This document shows positions 1-8,220 of a stretch of 33,439 nucleotides of DNA, piece by piece. A program made the position numbers and the translations under genes. The stretch comes from CAMQRS01 sp964370645. GTDB taxonomy: Bacteria > Bacillota_I > Bacilli_A > Erysipelotrichales > Erysipelotrichaceae. The stretch spans positions 1 through 33,439 of the forward strand of contig CAYJJS010000018.1 in NCBI GenBank assembly GCA_964370645.1. The letters run 5' to 3'. The notes beneath the pieces are model-generated. The model had not been told where the DNA came from and searched no databases. It saw only the letters and a list, made by a program, of their open reading frames with translations. How positions within the stretch are numbered: position 1 is the first letter of the stretch; the number at the start of each line of letters is the position of its first letter.

Positions 1-9
1 TTTTTTATT

Positions 10-41
10 TTGACTTATACATATATATTTTATATTGTAAT
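10..41 (+). promoter_or_regulatory. possible promoter of the HD-domain gene
   Basis: TTGACT at 10-15 resembles a -35 box. Downstream are TATATT (31-36, spacer 15) and TGTAAT (36-41, spacer 20), neither at the ideal distance of 17. The T-run at 1-10 may be the tail of a terminator lying left of the window. Placement is tentative. Confidence 0.35.
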
Positions 42-64
42 AGTATGGATGGAGGGGGATAGTT

Positions 65-601
65 ATGGATAGTATGCACGTATTTAGTGGTGGTAGTTTT
101 AAGCCATTGAAACCAAATAAAGAGGATATACATATTCAAGATATTGCGCATGCTTTATCTTTGATATGTAGAGGGAATGGGCATTTATTGCATTTTTACA
201 GTGTTGCACAACATTGTGTAAATTGTGTGATAGAAGCAAAAGCGAGAGGGTTTAGTGAGAGGGTGCAGTTGGCATGTTTGTTACACGATGCTAGTGAGGC
301 ATATATTGCAGATATAATACGTCCAGTGAAAAAATACTTTAGTCAATATCATGAGATTGAAAGTCATTTACAAGGTGTCATTTATGAAAAATATATTCCT
401 CAAGCACTGAGTGCAGAGGAATTACAGTTTGTAAAAGAGATAGATGATTGCATATTGAAATGGGAATTGAGATATTTGTTTGCTGGTAATGAAAATGCGT
501 TGCACATTCCTATGAATGCGAAGTTGGAGTATCAATATAAGCGTTTTCAGGATGTTGAAAAGCAGTTTTTAGATATTTTCGAACAACTTATGAAATCCTG
601 A
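65..601 (+). CDS. HD-domain phosphohydrolase (YfbR/5'-nucleotidase-like)
   Basis: A 178-residue cytosolic protein with the metal-binding pattern of the HD superfamily: His50, the His74-Asp75 doublet in LLHDASEAY, and Asp127/Asp128 in KEIDDC. Glu78 and Asp83 lie where HD nucleotidases keep catalytic acidic residues. Family members of this size hydrolyse phosphate from nucleotides, for example dNMPs by YfbR; phages carry similar proteins. The exact substrate cannot be read from the sequence. The start at 65 is chosen because GGAGGGGG at 51-58 is well spaced from it; a second ATG at 74 is possible but less well placed. The gene stands alone: the next gene on this strand has its own promoter 30 bases after the stop codon. 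Family call is firm, function is not. Confidence 0.8.
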   Translation: MDSMHVFSGGSFKPLKPNKEDIHIQDIAHALSLICRGNGHLLHFYSVAQHCVNCVIEAKARGFSERVQLACLLHDASEAYIADIIRPVKKYFSQYHEIESHLQGVIYEKYIPQALSAEELQFVKEIDDCILKWELRYLFAGNENALHIPMNAKLEYQYKRFQDVEKQFLDIFEQLMKS

Positions 602-616
602 TTTACAGTGGAAAAA

Positions 617-637
617 ACCATGGTGACATGGTATAAT
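617..637 (+). promoter_or_regulatory. extended -10 promoter overlapped by an inverted repeat
   Basis: TATAAT at 632-637 is preceded by TG at 629-630, giving an extended -10 element. No good -35 box lies 16-18 bases upstream, which fits an extended -10 promoter. A perfect 6-bp inverted repeat, ACCATG (617-622) and CATGGT (627-632) with a 4-base gap, runs into the -10 box, so a dimeric regulator bound there would block polymerase. Confidence 0.55.
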
Positions 638-741
638 TTATGATGCATTTGTAAAGAATAACATATAAAATATAGTTGTGAAGTAGATAGGATGAGCAAA
701 TCGTATCAGCTATTTACAAATGAAATGAAAAAGAGGTCCAA

Positions 742-2376
742 ATGAAACAAAAAAAATATATTTTGCTTGCGCTAGCGTATTTCGTATTTGTGTTTGTTTT
801 GTATTATGTTCAACTTCCTGCCTTGAATTGGCATGACCCTGCATTTTACCAATTTATTTTAATCGTGTTAGCAGTACCAATTTTACCATTGATAGTGCTT
901 TCGCATGTGCCTACTATGTACACCGATATTAAAGTGAATAAACGTTACGCAAAATATGCTGCCATTGGGTTTAGTGTTTGTGTCGTATTACCACTACTAC
1001 TTTCTATCGTGTCTATGAAGGTGTTTCATGCTGAAGAATATGCGAATAGAGTTTTAGTGGAAGAAGTAGATTTTGCGGAAATTGAAGAAGTGGATTTTAC
1101 TAAGACACCCATTATTGATCGTACTACTACAGAAGCACTAGGGGATCGTGTAATGGGACAAATGAGCGACTTGGTTTCTCAGTTTACTGTCTCGGATGAA
1201 TACACTCAAATTTCTTATCAAGAGAGTGTGTATCGTGTGACGCCCCTAGAGTATGCAGATTTGTATCGTTGGTTTACTAACCGAGCACAAGGAATTCCTG
1301 CTTATATTCGAGTGGATTCAACAAGTGGTGAGGCTGAATTAGTACGTTTAGAGGATTTAGGGTATGATAATATGCGTTATGTTCCTTCTGCAATGCTAAA
1401 TGAGAACCTATATCGTCACTTGCGTTTTTCATATCCTACAGAAATTTTTGGGGATCCATCTTTTGAAATTGATGAAGAAGGATATCCGTGGTATGTGTGT
1501 ACAACGTATACATATAAAGGAGTAGGGCAAAAGAAATCGGTGAATGGAGCGATTATAGTCGATCCAATTAGCGGAGAAAGTCAAAAGTATGAATTGGATG
1601 AAATCCCACAATGGGCCGATCGAATTTACCCAGAATCGTTAGTTATTGAAGAAATTGATGATTATGGTAGTTTACAAGATGGGTTTATTAATTCTTTGAT
1701 TGGGCAAAAAGGAGTCGTTGTTTCTAGTGATGGGTATAACTACATTGAGAAAGATGACGATATATGGATGTATACAGGAATCACAAGTGTTACAAAGGAT
1801 GAAAGTAATCTAGGTTTTGTACTTGTGAATATGAGAACGCATGAAGCGTTACGAATTGATGCTCCTGGAGCAAATGAGAATAGCGCAATGAAGTCCGCAG
1901 AGGACGAAGTTAAAAATTATGGATATGAAGCTACGTTCCCTATTTTAGTGAATGTAAATGAACGTCCTACTTATATGATGGCTTTACGAGCCCCAAGTAG
2001 TGAAGATAGCATGGGAGTTATAAAGCAGTATGCGATGGTTGATGTAGAAGACTATCAAAAGGTAGTCATTAGTGATGTGAACGATGGTTTTGAATCTTTA
2101 AAGAAAATGATGATTGAGGTACAAGGTGATACGCCGGTTGATGTGGAAGAAGAAGTTGTGAAAACAATTACGATTGCAAGCATTGAGAAAGTATATATTG
2201 ATGGAAATACAAAATATTACTTAAGCGATAGCGAGGGTAATAAATATAAAGTGAATTTTACAACGCAGAATGAAGATGTATTGGCTTTTTTAGCACTTCA
2301 AGATGAAGTGGAAGTTTCGTATACGCAAGAAGAGGAAGTAATAGAATTGACAAGTATTAAAATCAAAGGTACCTAA
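742..2376 (+). CDS. unrecognised membrane-anchored protein with large outside domain
   Basis: A 544-residue protein I do not recognise. Residues about 5-24, 37-55 and 71-94 are hydrophobic and look like three membrane helices. Everything after residue 95 is soluble, acidic and rich in aromatic and beta-prone segments, and probably lies outside the cell. Just after the third helix a short acidic motif is repeated (EEVDF at about 107-111 and 115-119). The middle holds a segment of the form GAIIVDPISGES followed by YELDEIPQWADRIYPE, which reads like a PepSY/propeptide-type beta domain, but I cannot assign it. The last 70 residues (from about 473) form a separate small beta-rich unit with many Glu residues. 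RBS AGAGGT precedes the ATG. It is monocistronic, between its own extended -10 promoter and a strong terminator. A surface sensor or secretion/folding accessory is possible; no function is claimed. Confidence 0.75.
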   Translation: MKQKKYILLALAYFVFVFVLYYVQLPALNWHDPAFYQFILIVLAVPILPLIVLSHVPTMYTDIKVNKRYAKYAAIGFSVCVVLPLLLSIVSMKVFHAEEYANRVLVEEVDFAEIEEVDFTKTPIIDRTTTEALGDRVMGQMSDLVSQFTVSDEYTQISYQESVYRVTPLEYADLYRWFTNRAQGIPAYIRVDSTSGEAELVRLEDLGYDNMRYVPSAMLNENLYRHLRFSYPTEIFGDPSFEIDEEGYPWYVCTTYTYKGVGQKKSVNGAIIVDPISGESQKYELDEIPQWADRIYPESLVIEEIDDYGSLQDGFINSLIGQKGVVVSSDGYNYIEKDDDIWMYTGITSVTKDESNLGFVLVNMRTHEALRIDAPGANENSAMKSAEDEVKNYGYEATFPILVNVNERPTYMMALRAPSSEDSMGVIKQYAMVDVEDYQKVVISDVNDGFESLKKMMIEVQGDTPVDVEEEVVKTITIASIEKVYIDGNTKYYLSDSEGNKYKVNFTTQNEDVLAFLALQDEVEVSYTQEEEVIELTSIKIKGT

Positions 2377-2400
2377 GGTGGAAATTTTCCACCTTTTCTT
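2375..2400 (+). terminator. terminator after the 544-residue membrane protein
   Basis: AAGGTGGAAA (2375-2384) pairs with TTTCCACCTT (2386-2395), followed by a T-rich tail. The stem begins within the stop codon of the preceding gene. Confidence 0.85.
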
Positions 2401-2414
2401 GTCCAAAAAATAAA

Positions 2415-2435
2415 ATTTGCATATCCGTTGCAAAT
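2415..2435 (+). promoter_or_regulatory. inverted repeat, likely operator for the Rrf2 regulator
   Basis: A perfect 7-bp inverted repeat: ATTTGCA (2415-2421), a 7-base gap, TGCAAAT (2429-2435). Its right arm overlaps TTGCAA (2428-2433), a candidate -35 box with a weak -10 (TAAAGT, 2451-2456) 17 bases on. A symmetric site in front of an Rrf2-family gene suggests autoregulation, which is common in this family. Confidence 0.5.
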
Positions 2436-2503
2436 ATGGGCAAAGTAAAATAAAGTTAAATTACATACAAGACTACATGTATATTCAGAGAGGAGTTATA
2501 ATT

Positions 2504-2890
2504 ATGAAAATTACAACAAAAGGTCGATATGGTTTATGTTTAATGGTAGATTTAGCCGAGAATTACGGAGTGAAAAGAGTTAGCTTGAAAAATATTGCTG
2601 ACAGACATGAAATCTCATTTAAATATTTAGAACAAATCATTCGTGAATTGAGTCAAAAGAATTTAGTAGAAAGTGTTAGAGGTCGTGATGGCGGGTATAT
2701 ATTGACTCGACGGCCTGGCGAGTACACAGTAAAAGAAATAGTAGAAGTTTGTGAAGGTTCTTCAACGTTTAGCAAGGGGGAAGGTTGTGGAAGATCTAAT
2801 TTTGTTTGGAGTGAAGTAAATAGTATTGTAGTCGATTATTTAGAATCTGTAACATTAGAGAGTATTGTAGAAAAAAATAAAAAGAAATAA
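2504..2890 (+). CDS. Rrf2-family transcriptional regulator (CymR/IscR type)
   Basis: A 128-residue Rrf2 regulator with a winged helix-turn-helix. The family opening KITTKGRYGL is present, followed by the recognition region around residues 27-49 and the wing RGRDGGYIL (60-67). I place the start at 2504, where AGGAG (2491-2495) is correctly spaced and the protein opens as family members do; an in-frame ATG at 2417 would add 29 residues without family similarity. Cys83 and Cys95 sit in the region where IscR has three cluster cysteines, but the middle one is missing. Cysteine synthase starts 14 bases downstream. The Rrf2-cysK neighbourhood is typical of CymR, which with CysK senses cysteine supply in Bacillus and Staphylococcus; by inference this protein represses sulphur-uptake genes. 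An iron-sulphur role is the alternative. Confidence 0.85.
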   Translation: MKITTKGRYGLCLMVDLAENYGVKRVSLKNIADRHEISFKYLEQIIRELSQKNLVESVRGRDGGYILTRRPGEYTVKEIVEVCEGSSTFSKGEGCGRSNFVWSEVNSIVVDYLESVTLESIVEKNKKK

Positions 2891-2904
2891 AGGAGGCATG
2901 CGTA

Positions 2905-3831
2905 GTGGGGAAAGTATATGAATCCATTGATCAATTGGTTGGAAATACACCAATAGTTAGATTGAAAAAAATTGAAAAAGAATATGATTTGAATGTGAAA
3001 TTACTTGTTAAATTAGAAATGTTTAATCCTGCTGGAAGTGTAAAAGATAGAATTGCAAAAAATATCCTTGAAAAAGCTGAAAAACAAGGTAAAATTAAAG
3101 AGGACACTATTTTAGTGGAAGCTAGCTCTGGTAACACTGGAATTGGACTTGCTTGTATGTGTGCAGCAAAGGGATATCGATTGATTGTGACTATGCCAGA
3201 ATCAATGAGTATCGAGCGTAGATTATTGTTGAAAGCGTATGGTGCAGAAGTCGTTTTAACTCCAGCATCTAAAGGGATGAAGGGTGCGATTGAAGAGATG
3301 CATCGTATTTGTGAAGAAAATGAAAATTGCTTTATGCCTTCACAATTTGAAAATTCAGCAAATCCAGAAGCGCACATCTTAACAACAGGGCCAGAAATTT
3401 ATTTTGATACTGATGGTGAAGTAGATGTATTTGTGGCTGGAATAGGAACTGGTGGTACCATCAGTGGTGTTTCAACATATTTGAAAAGTAAGAAAGATGT
3501 TCAAATTGTGGGTGTTGAGCCAATGGATTCACCTGTATTAACAGGAGGAAATCCAGGTCCACACGCACTGCAGGGTATTGGTGCTGGTTTTATACCAAAT
3601 ACACTAGATACAACAGCCTATGATTGCGTTTTACGCGTGAGTAAAGACGAGGCGTTTCTTTGCGGAAAACAAATTGCAAAAAAAGAAGGTATATTTGTAG
3701 GGATTTCAAGTGGAGCAGCACTTGCTGCTGCGATAGCGTATATTAAGAATAATGATATTCAAAACAAAACAGTAGTCGTTTTGTTGGCGGATACAGGGGA
3801 GCGTTATTTGTCCTCTGAGTTTTTGAAGTAG
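2905..3831 (+). CDS. cysK: cysteine synthase (O-acetylserine sulfhydrylase)
   Basis: A 308-residue PLP enzyme of fold type II that makes cysteine from O-acetylserine and sulfide in the cytosol. Lys47 in NPAGSVKDR is the PLP lysine. ASSGNTGIGLA binds the substrate carboxylate and GIGTGGTISG binds the PLP phosphate. The length is normal for CysK. The start is GTG at 2905, placed by AGGAGG (2891-2896); an ATG at 2898 is out of frame and soon meets a stop. It follows the Rrf2 regulator by 14 bases and is surely cotranscribed with it. In Firmicutes CysK also serves as the protein partner of CymR, so this pair may form a regulatory complex. CysM-type activity on other acceptors cannot be excluded. 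Confidence 0.93.
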   Translation: MGKVYESIDQLVGNTPIVRLKKIEKEYDLNVKLLVKLEMFNPAGSVKDRIAKNILEKAEKQGKIKEDTILVEASSGNTGIGLACMCAAKGYRLIVTMPESMSIERRLLLKAYGAEVVLTPASKGMKGAIEEMHRICEENENCFMPSQFENSANPEAHILTTGPEIYFDTDGEVDVFVAGIGTGGTISGVSTYLKSKKDVQIVGVEPMDSPVLTGGNPGPHALQGIGAGFIPNTLDTTAYDCVLRVSKDEAFLCGKQIAKKEGIFVGISSGAALAAAIAYIKNNDIQNKTVVVLLADTGERYLSSEFLK

Positions 3832-4006
3832 AATACATGGGTGGGTATATTCATAATGAGAAGACGATGGACCGTTTATGCAGTATGCAGATATACAAAG
3901 GCTTAAAAGGATACTTCCTTGCACAACTTACTCTTTTTAAACCTTATTCAGATTTTGAATGTGTATGTTATTATAATGTGATTATGAATATGAATTGGTT
4001 GGGATT

Positions 4007-4039
4007 AAAAAACAATGGTTAGTAACCATTGTTTTTTTT
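4007..4039. terminator. bidirectional terminator between cysK and the MATE gene
   Basis: AACAATGGTT (4011-4020) pairs with AACCATTGTT (4024-4033). There is an A-run on the left (4007-4012) and eight Ts on the right (4032-4039), so it can end transcripts from both converging genes. The 200 bases before it (3832-4006) hold no convincing gene. Confidence 0.85.
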
Positions 4040-5378
4040 AGTATTCACGTACCCAATTCGCACGTTTATAGTAGATAAATAGTATTGTTGCACTTAATAC
4101 CCAAGTGATTGGCCACCCCATAAATACAAAACGGATATCATTGAAGTACCAAACGGAGAAGCTTACCCAAATCATACGACAAATACACCAACAAGAAACC
4201 ATGACATACATTGGAATTTTGGTAAGACCAGCACCTCTAAGTACACCAGCTAAAGAATGTGAAATTGCCAATAAAATATATCCAGGTACTACTGTGTGCA
4301 TCATTAATTGTCCAATTTCAATGACTTCAGGATTTTGCGAGAAAATGGACATAATTTGTGGAGCGAATAAAAGCAGCAGTAACGATATACATGCGATAGA
4401 AATGCAACTCATTAACATACCATATTTTGCACCTTTACGAACGCGTTCGTATTCTTTAGCTCCGATGTTTTGTCCAACAAATGTTGTTAATGACATAGAG
4501 AAGGACATAACTGGCATCACTGCAAAACCATCTACTTTCATATACGAACCAGCCCCTGCCATGGCAATTGCACCAAAGGAATTGATATTTGCTTGAACAA
4601 TTACATTGGATAAAGAAACAATTCCATTTTGTATGGCACTTGGCAGTCCGATTTTGATGATGCGTTTGAAAATATCTTTGTGAAACTTAATTTTACGAAT
4701 CTGAAGACGATACATTTGATCGCTTTTTATGAGCAGTCGCAAGGTCAATATGGCGCTTAAAGCTTGTGCAATCATCGTTGCATAAGCTACACCGGCAATC
4801 CCCCAGTCAAACACAATGACAAATAGTAAGTCTAATACAATGTTTGTAATGCTGGAAACAATAAGGAAGTATAGGGGGTGTTTGCTATCTCCTACAGCAC
4901 GTAGTACACCACTCCCCATGTTATATATAATCAGCCCCATAATTCCACTAAAGTAAGTGCTTAAGTACAATGTACTATTAGCTTTGACTTCTGGAGCTAC
5001 ATTCACTAATTCAATAATCGTAGGCGCAAACACTACACCGATACAGGTTGCTATGATACCTGCACAAAATGCTAAGGCAATGGTAGTGTGTACAGCTTTA
5101 TGTACTTGTTGCTCCTCTTTAGCCCCAAAGTGTTGTGAAATGATAACACCACCACCTAGTGCAAGGCCCATGAAAAAACTCACTAATAAATTGATAATGG
5201 AACCACTAGAGTTTACGGCTGCTAATGCATGATCACCGATGAAATTACCAACAACAATACTATCAACAGTATTGTATAGTTGTTGAAATAAATTTCCTAG
5301 TAATAAAGGTAATGCGAAAAATAATATTTGTTTTGTAATGTTTCCTTGTGTTAATAAACCTTTTTGTTCAATGCTCAT
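4038..5378 (-). CDS. MATE-family multidrug efflux transporter
   Basis: A 446-residue polytopic protein with about 12 membrane helices in two similar halves, as expected for MATE (NorM/DinF-type) antiporters that export cationic drugs or metabolites using Na+ or H+ gradients. The first half has the typical LPLLLGNLFQQLYNTVDSIVVGNFIG opening region (about residues 24-48) and a GGGVIISQHFGAK loop (about 75-87); the second half has the matching VGQNIGAKEYERVRKG loop. Its length is normal. Read on the minus strand, AAGGAG precedes the ATG at 5378. It lies downstream of the PHP gene but behind that gene's terminator, so it probably uses its own promoter (a TATACT box near 5410). Substrate unknown. 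Confidence 0.9.
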   Translation of the reverse strand: MSIEQKGLLTQGNITKQILFFALPLLLGNLFQQLYNTVDSIVVGNFIGDHALAAVNSSGSIINLLVSFFMGLALGGGVIISQHFGAKEEQQVHKAVHTTIALAFCAGIIATCIGVVFAPTIIELVNVAPEVKANSTLYLSTYFSGIMGLIIYNMGSGVLRAVGDSKHPLYFLIVSSITNIVLDLLFVIVFDWGIAGVAYATMIAQALSAILTLRLLIKSDQMYRLQIRKIKFHKDIFKRIIKIGLPSAIQNGIVSLSNVIVQANINSFGAIAMAGAGSYMKVDGFAVMPVMSFSMSLTTFVGQNIGAKEYERVRKGAKYGMLMSCISIACISLLLLLFAPQIMSIFSQNPEVIEIGQLMMHTVVPGYILLAISHSLAGVLRGAGLTKIPMYVMVSCWCICRMIWVSFSVWYFNDIRFVFMGWPITWVLSATILFIYYKRANWVREY

Positions 5379-5447
5379 AGGGGCTCCTTATACTTCTAAT
5401 ACGTTAAAGTATACGCTTATTTTTTTTAGAATTCTAGTAGCTATATT

Positions 5448-5480
5448 AAAAAAGCAAAGAAAAAGAGAATTGTTATTCTC
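5448..5480 (-). terminator. terminator of the PHP-domain gene
   Basis: On the minus strand GAGAAT (5480-5475), loop AACA, ATTCTC (5470-5465) is followed by TTTTTCTTTGCTTTTTT. The stop codon lies inside the hairpin. Confidence 0.7.
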
Positions 5481-6369
5481 CAAATCTGCTTAGCAATCGA
5501 TCACACAGTGGTTGTATGTATTGTTCTTGTAAGTCAGGGGAAAGTCCAAATTCTCCGATTTTAATTTTAGGTTTTAAAACACCATGAAAGTCACTACCCA
5601 TACTAATGTATAGATTGTTTTGTAAACAAAAGTTCTTATAATATTCATTCTTTTTCGCATCGTGATAGTTACTAAAAGCTTCGATTCCATCGATACCTGC
5701 TTTTATTAATCGATGCAATAATCCAGTATTGTGGAAAAACAAGTTATTTGGATGTGCTAATATTGCAACTCCCCCATCTTTATGGATCTGTGCGATACTA
5801 TCCTCTAAGCTAGGGTAGAGCACCTCCACATAACATTTCTTAGCATTGCTACAATGATCAAAGTAGTAGTTTGGGATAGGGCTATTTGATTTTTCACCAC
5901 CTTCTAAATAAGGTTCAAAATCAGGTATATCTGGATAGGTTTGAAACATATGTTCAACGATGTAGAAAAAGGGGTTGTCACCTTCTTTAAAGTTGGCAAA
6001 CATCTTGTCTTGATCCAATGTAATGTTATACACTTCTTCGAAACGTTGTATTCGAGTTTGTGTAACATTATCCATAATAGTGTTAATGTGATGGGGCAAG
6101 TTTTTGTAGTACGGGTTATTTATATTGATTCCATAGCCCAAAATGTGCATATCGATACCTTCAAAACGTGTGTCTAATTCAATTGCAGCAACTACAGTAA
6201 TATTTTCTTTTTGTGCAAAATCAGTAATCTCTTGCACACCTTCAATGCTGTTGTGATCGCACAATGCGATGACATCAATTTGTTGTTGTTTCACAAATGT
6301 GATCAGTTGTTCGCAGGAATATTGGCCATCGCGACTATAGTTAGAATGCATGTGTAAGTCATATCGCAT
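5473..6369 (-). CDS. PHP-domain phosphoesterase (RNase AM/TrpH-like)
   Basis: A 298-residue PHP-family metal-dependent phosphoesterase. The four PHP motifs are visible: HMHSNYSRDG (His6, His8, Asp14), CDHN (Asp38, His39), Glu64 with His75 further on, AHPNN (His206) and GSDFHG (Asp260, His262). These ligate a trinuclear metal centre. The best-studied relatives (YciV/TrpH, RNase AM) remove nucleotides from RNA 5' ends and hydrolyse 3',5'-bisphosphonucleotides such as pAp; histidinol phosphatases share the fold but this gene has no his neighbours. The opening MRYDLHMHSNYS is typical of the YciV group. RBS AAAGGAG is well spaced. Residues 125-180 are an insertion relative to the minimal domain. 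Exact substrate uncertain. Confidence 0.85.
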   Translation of the reverse strand: MRYDLHMHSNYSRDGQYSCEQLITFVKQQQIDVIALCDHNSIEGVQEITDFAQKENITVVAAIELDTRFEGIDMHILGYGININNPYYKNLPHHINTIMDNVTQTRIQRFEEVYNITLDQDKMFANFKEGDNPFFYIVEHMFQTYPDIPDFEPYLEGGEKSNSPIPNYYFDHCSNAKKCYVEVLYPSLEDSIAQIHKDGGVAILAHPNNLFFHNTGLLHRLIKAGIDGIEAFSNYHDAKKNEYYKNFCLQNNLYISMGSDFHGVLKPKIKIGEFGLSPDLQEQYIQPLCDRLLSRFGE

Positions 6370-6392
6370 AAAGTGTCTCCTTTAATAAAAAT

Positions 6393-6421
6393 ATCGTACG
6401 CTACTTAAGTTAGAAACGCAA
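6393..6421 (-). promoter_or_regulatory. possible promoter of the PHP-domain gene
   Basis: Read on the minus strand: TTGCGT (6421-6416), 17 bases, TACGAT (6398-6393). Both boxes match the consensus at four of six positions. Confidence 0.45.
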
Positions 6422-6524
6422 GACCTATTGTGAAAAGTGAGAATAAATACAAGGTAGTCGTTGTGAAAGAAAATGAAAAAAGATGTAAATGAAAGTTTTT
6501 TTTCAACGATTCAGACAATTTTGT

Positions 6525-6553
6525 TTGAAATCATTAGGATTTACATATATAAT
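6525..6553 (+). promoter_or_regulatory. promoter of the ACT-UPF0210 operon
   Basis: TTGAAA (6525-6530), 17-base spacer, TATAAT (6548-6553): close to the sigma-A consensus and 27 bases before the start codon of the first gene. Confidence 0.8.
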
Positions 6554-6580
6554 GTGTTACATAAATTAAGGAGGAAACGT

Positions 6581-6850
6581 ATGAGAGCAGTATTGAGTGT
6601 GATTGGAAAAGATGGTGTAGGAATCTTAGCAAAGGTGAGTAATAAATGTTGCGAAGCGAATGCTAATATTGTGGATGTAAATCAAACGATTATGCAAGAC
6701 ATGTTTTGCATGATTATGTTAATAGAAATTGATGCTTTAAAAATGGAATATACTGCATTCGTGGATAAGATGCATTCATTTGGAGTAGAACTTGGAATGC
6801 AAATTCATGTGATGCATGAAGATATATTCAAGTCTATGCATACAATTTAA
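6581..6850 (+). CDS. ACT-domain protein, UPF0237 family
   Basis: An 89-residue protein that is a single ACT domain, opening MRAVLSVIGKDGVGILAKVSN and continuing with the beta-alpha-beta pattern (NIVDVNQTIMQDMFCMIMLIEI). ACT domains bind amino acids and control metabolic enzymes or regulators. The start at 6581 is set by AAGGAGG nine bases upstream and by the consensus promoter ending at 6553; a longer frame from 6473 would begin upstream of that promoter. The next gene, UPF0210, starts 10 bases after its stop. This pair is conserved side by side in many Firmicutes and archaea (SP0238-SP0239 in pneumococcus), so the ACT protein is probably the ligand-sensing partner. No ligand can be assigned. 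Confidence 0.88.
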   Translation: MRAVLSVIGKDGVGILAKVSNKCCEANANIVDVNQTIMQDMFCMIMLIEIDALKMEYTAFVDKMHSFGVELGMQIHVMHEDIFKSMHTI

Positions 6851-6860
6851 GAGGTACACT

Positions 6861-8219
6861 ATGTTAAATACAGATAATATATTAGAAACGATTAAAATGA
6901 TTAATGAAGAACATTTAGATGTTCGTACCATTACGATGGGGATATCGTTATTGGATTGTGCCGATAGTGATATTGATGTATCTTGTGAGAAGGTGTATCA
7001 AAAAATTACAACAAAAGCGAAAAATTTAGTGCAAGTTGGACAACAAATTGAGAAAGAATATGGGATTCCAATTATTAATAAGCGAATTTCAGTGACGCCA
7101 ATTGCTATGTTAGTTGCGGTGAGTGGTGGAGACCCAGTAAAATATGCAAAAACACTACAACGCTGTGCAGATACAGTAGGAGTGGATTTTATTGGAGGAT
7201 ATTCTGCGCTTGTTCAAAAAGGTTTTTCTGCAGGGGATGAAGCGCTGATTGCTTCAATTCCACAAGCATTGGCACAAACAAGTAATGTTTGTTCCTCTGT
7301 AAACATTGGTTCTAGTAAAGCTGGGATCAATATGGATGCAGTGGCTATGATGGGAAAAATTATTAAGGAATCGGCTGAGTTAACAAAGGATAATCAATGT
7401 TTAGGAGCTGCAAAACTAGTTGTGTTTTGTAATGCGCCAGAAGACAACCCTTTTATGGCAGGAGCTTTCCATGGTGTTGGAGAAGCAGATTGCATCATTA
7501 ATGTAGGTGTTAGTGGTCCAGGTGTTGTGCGTGCAGCATTAGCAAATGCTCCAAAGGATTTACGTATGGATGAAATTGCAGATTTAATTAAAAAGACTGC
7601 TTTCAAAATTACAAGAATGGGACAAATGGTTGGTAACTTAGCTTCGCAACGATTGGGTGTTCCTTTTGGGATTGTTGACTTAAGTTTAGCACCTACTCCT
7701 GCAGTGGGAGATAGCGTTGCATACATCTTGGAAGAAATGGGTCTTGATACTTGTGGTGCTTATGGGACTACCGCTTGTTTAGCGATGTTGAATGATGCTG
7801 TAAAAAAAGGTGGAGTTATGGCAAGTAGTTCTGTAGGAGGACTTTCTGGGGCGTTTATCCCGGTTTCGGAAGATGCGGGTATGATTAAAGCAGTTCGCTC
7901 AGGAGTCTTAACATTAGAGAAACTAGAAGCCATGACAGCGGTTTGTTCAGTAGGTTTAGATATGGTCGTTGTACCAGGAGAAACAACACCTGAAGTCCTA
8001 TCAGGAATTATTGCAGATGAAGCAGCTATAGGAATGGTAAATTTTAAAACAACAGCAGTTCGTATCATACCAGCAATTGGCTACCAAGTAGGAGATGAAC
8101 TGGAATTTGGTGGTCTGCTTGGAAGTGGTCCTGTCATGGATATTAATCAAACATCATGTAGTGTAATGATTCAACGCGGGGGTAAAATTCCTGCACCATT
8201 ACATAGTTTAAAAAATTAA
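6861..8219 (+). CDS. UPF0210/DUF711 family protein
   Basis: A 452-residue cytosolic protein of the DUF711 (UPF0210) family, whose structure is related to the ten-stranded barrel of pyruvate formate-lyase and anaerobic ribonucleotide reductases but whose reaction is not established. Recognisable stretches include ITMGISLLDCADSD near the N terminus, VNIGSSKAGINMDAV in the middle and VPGETTPEVLSGIIADEAAIGMVN near the C terminus. Length is normal. The start at 6861 follows AAGAGGT, 10 bases after the ACT gene; a frame opening at 6816 would overlap that gene. The cotranscribed ACT protein suggests a small-molecule-controlled enzyme. A HAD phosphatase gene begins one base after its stop codon. Confidence 0.9.
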   Translation: MLNTDNILETIKMINEEHLDVRTITMGISLLDCADSDIDVSCEKVYQKITTKAKNLVQVGQQIEKEYGIPIINKRISVTPIAMLVAVSGGDPVKYAKTLQRCADTVGVDFIGGYSALVQKGFSAGDEALIASIPQALAQTSNVCSSVNIGSSKAGINMDAVAMMGKIIKESAELTKDNQCLGAAKLVVFCNAPEDNPFMAGAFHGVGEADCIINVGVSGPGVVRAALANAPKDLRMDEIADLIKKTAFKITRMGQMVGNLASQRLGVPFGIVDLSLAPTPAVGDSVAYILEEMGLDTCGAYGTTACLAMLNDAVKKGGVMASSSVGGLSGAFIPVSEDAGMIKAVRSGVLTLEKLEAMTAVCSVGLDMVVVPGETTPEVLSGIIADEAAIGMVNFKTTAVRIIPAIGYQVGDELEFGGLLGSGPVMDINQTSCSVMIQRGGKIPAPLHSLKN

Positions 8220-8220
8220 T

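Noticed and set aside
3837..4022. 61-codon open frame between cysK and the MATE gene
   Set aside because: No ribosome binding site, composition unlike neighbouring genes, and its last codons are the left arm of the bidirectional terminator.
4105..4596. 163-codon frame antisense to the MATE gene
   Set aside because: It is the mirror of a well-recognised transporter, lacks an RBS and has no domain-like sequence.
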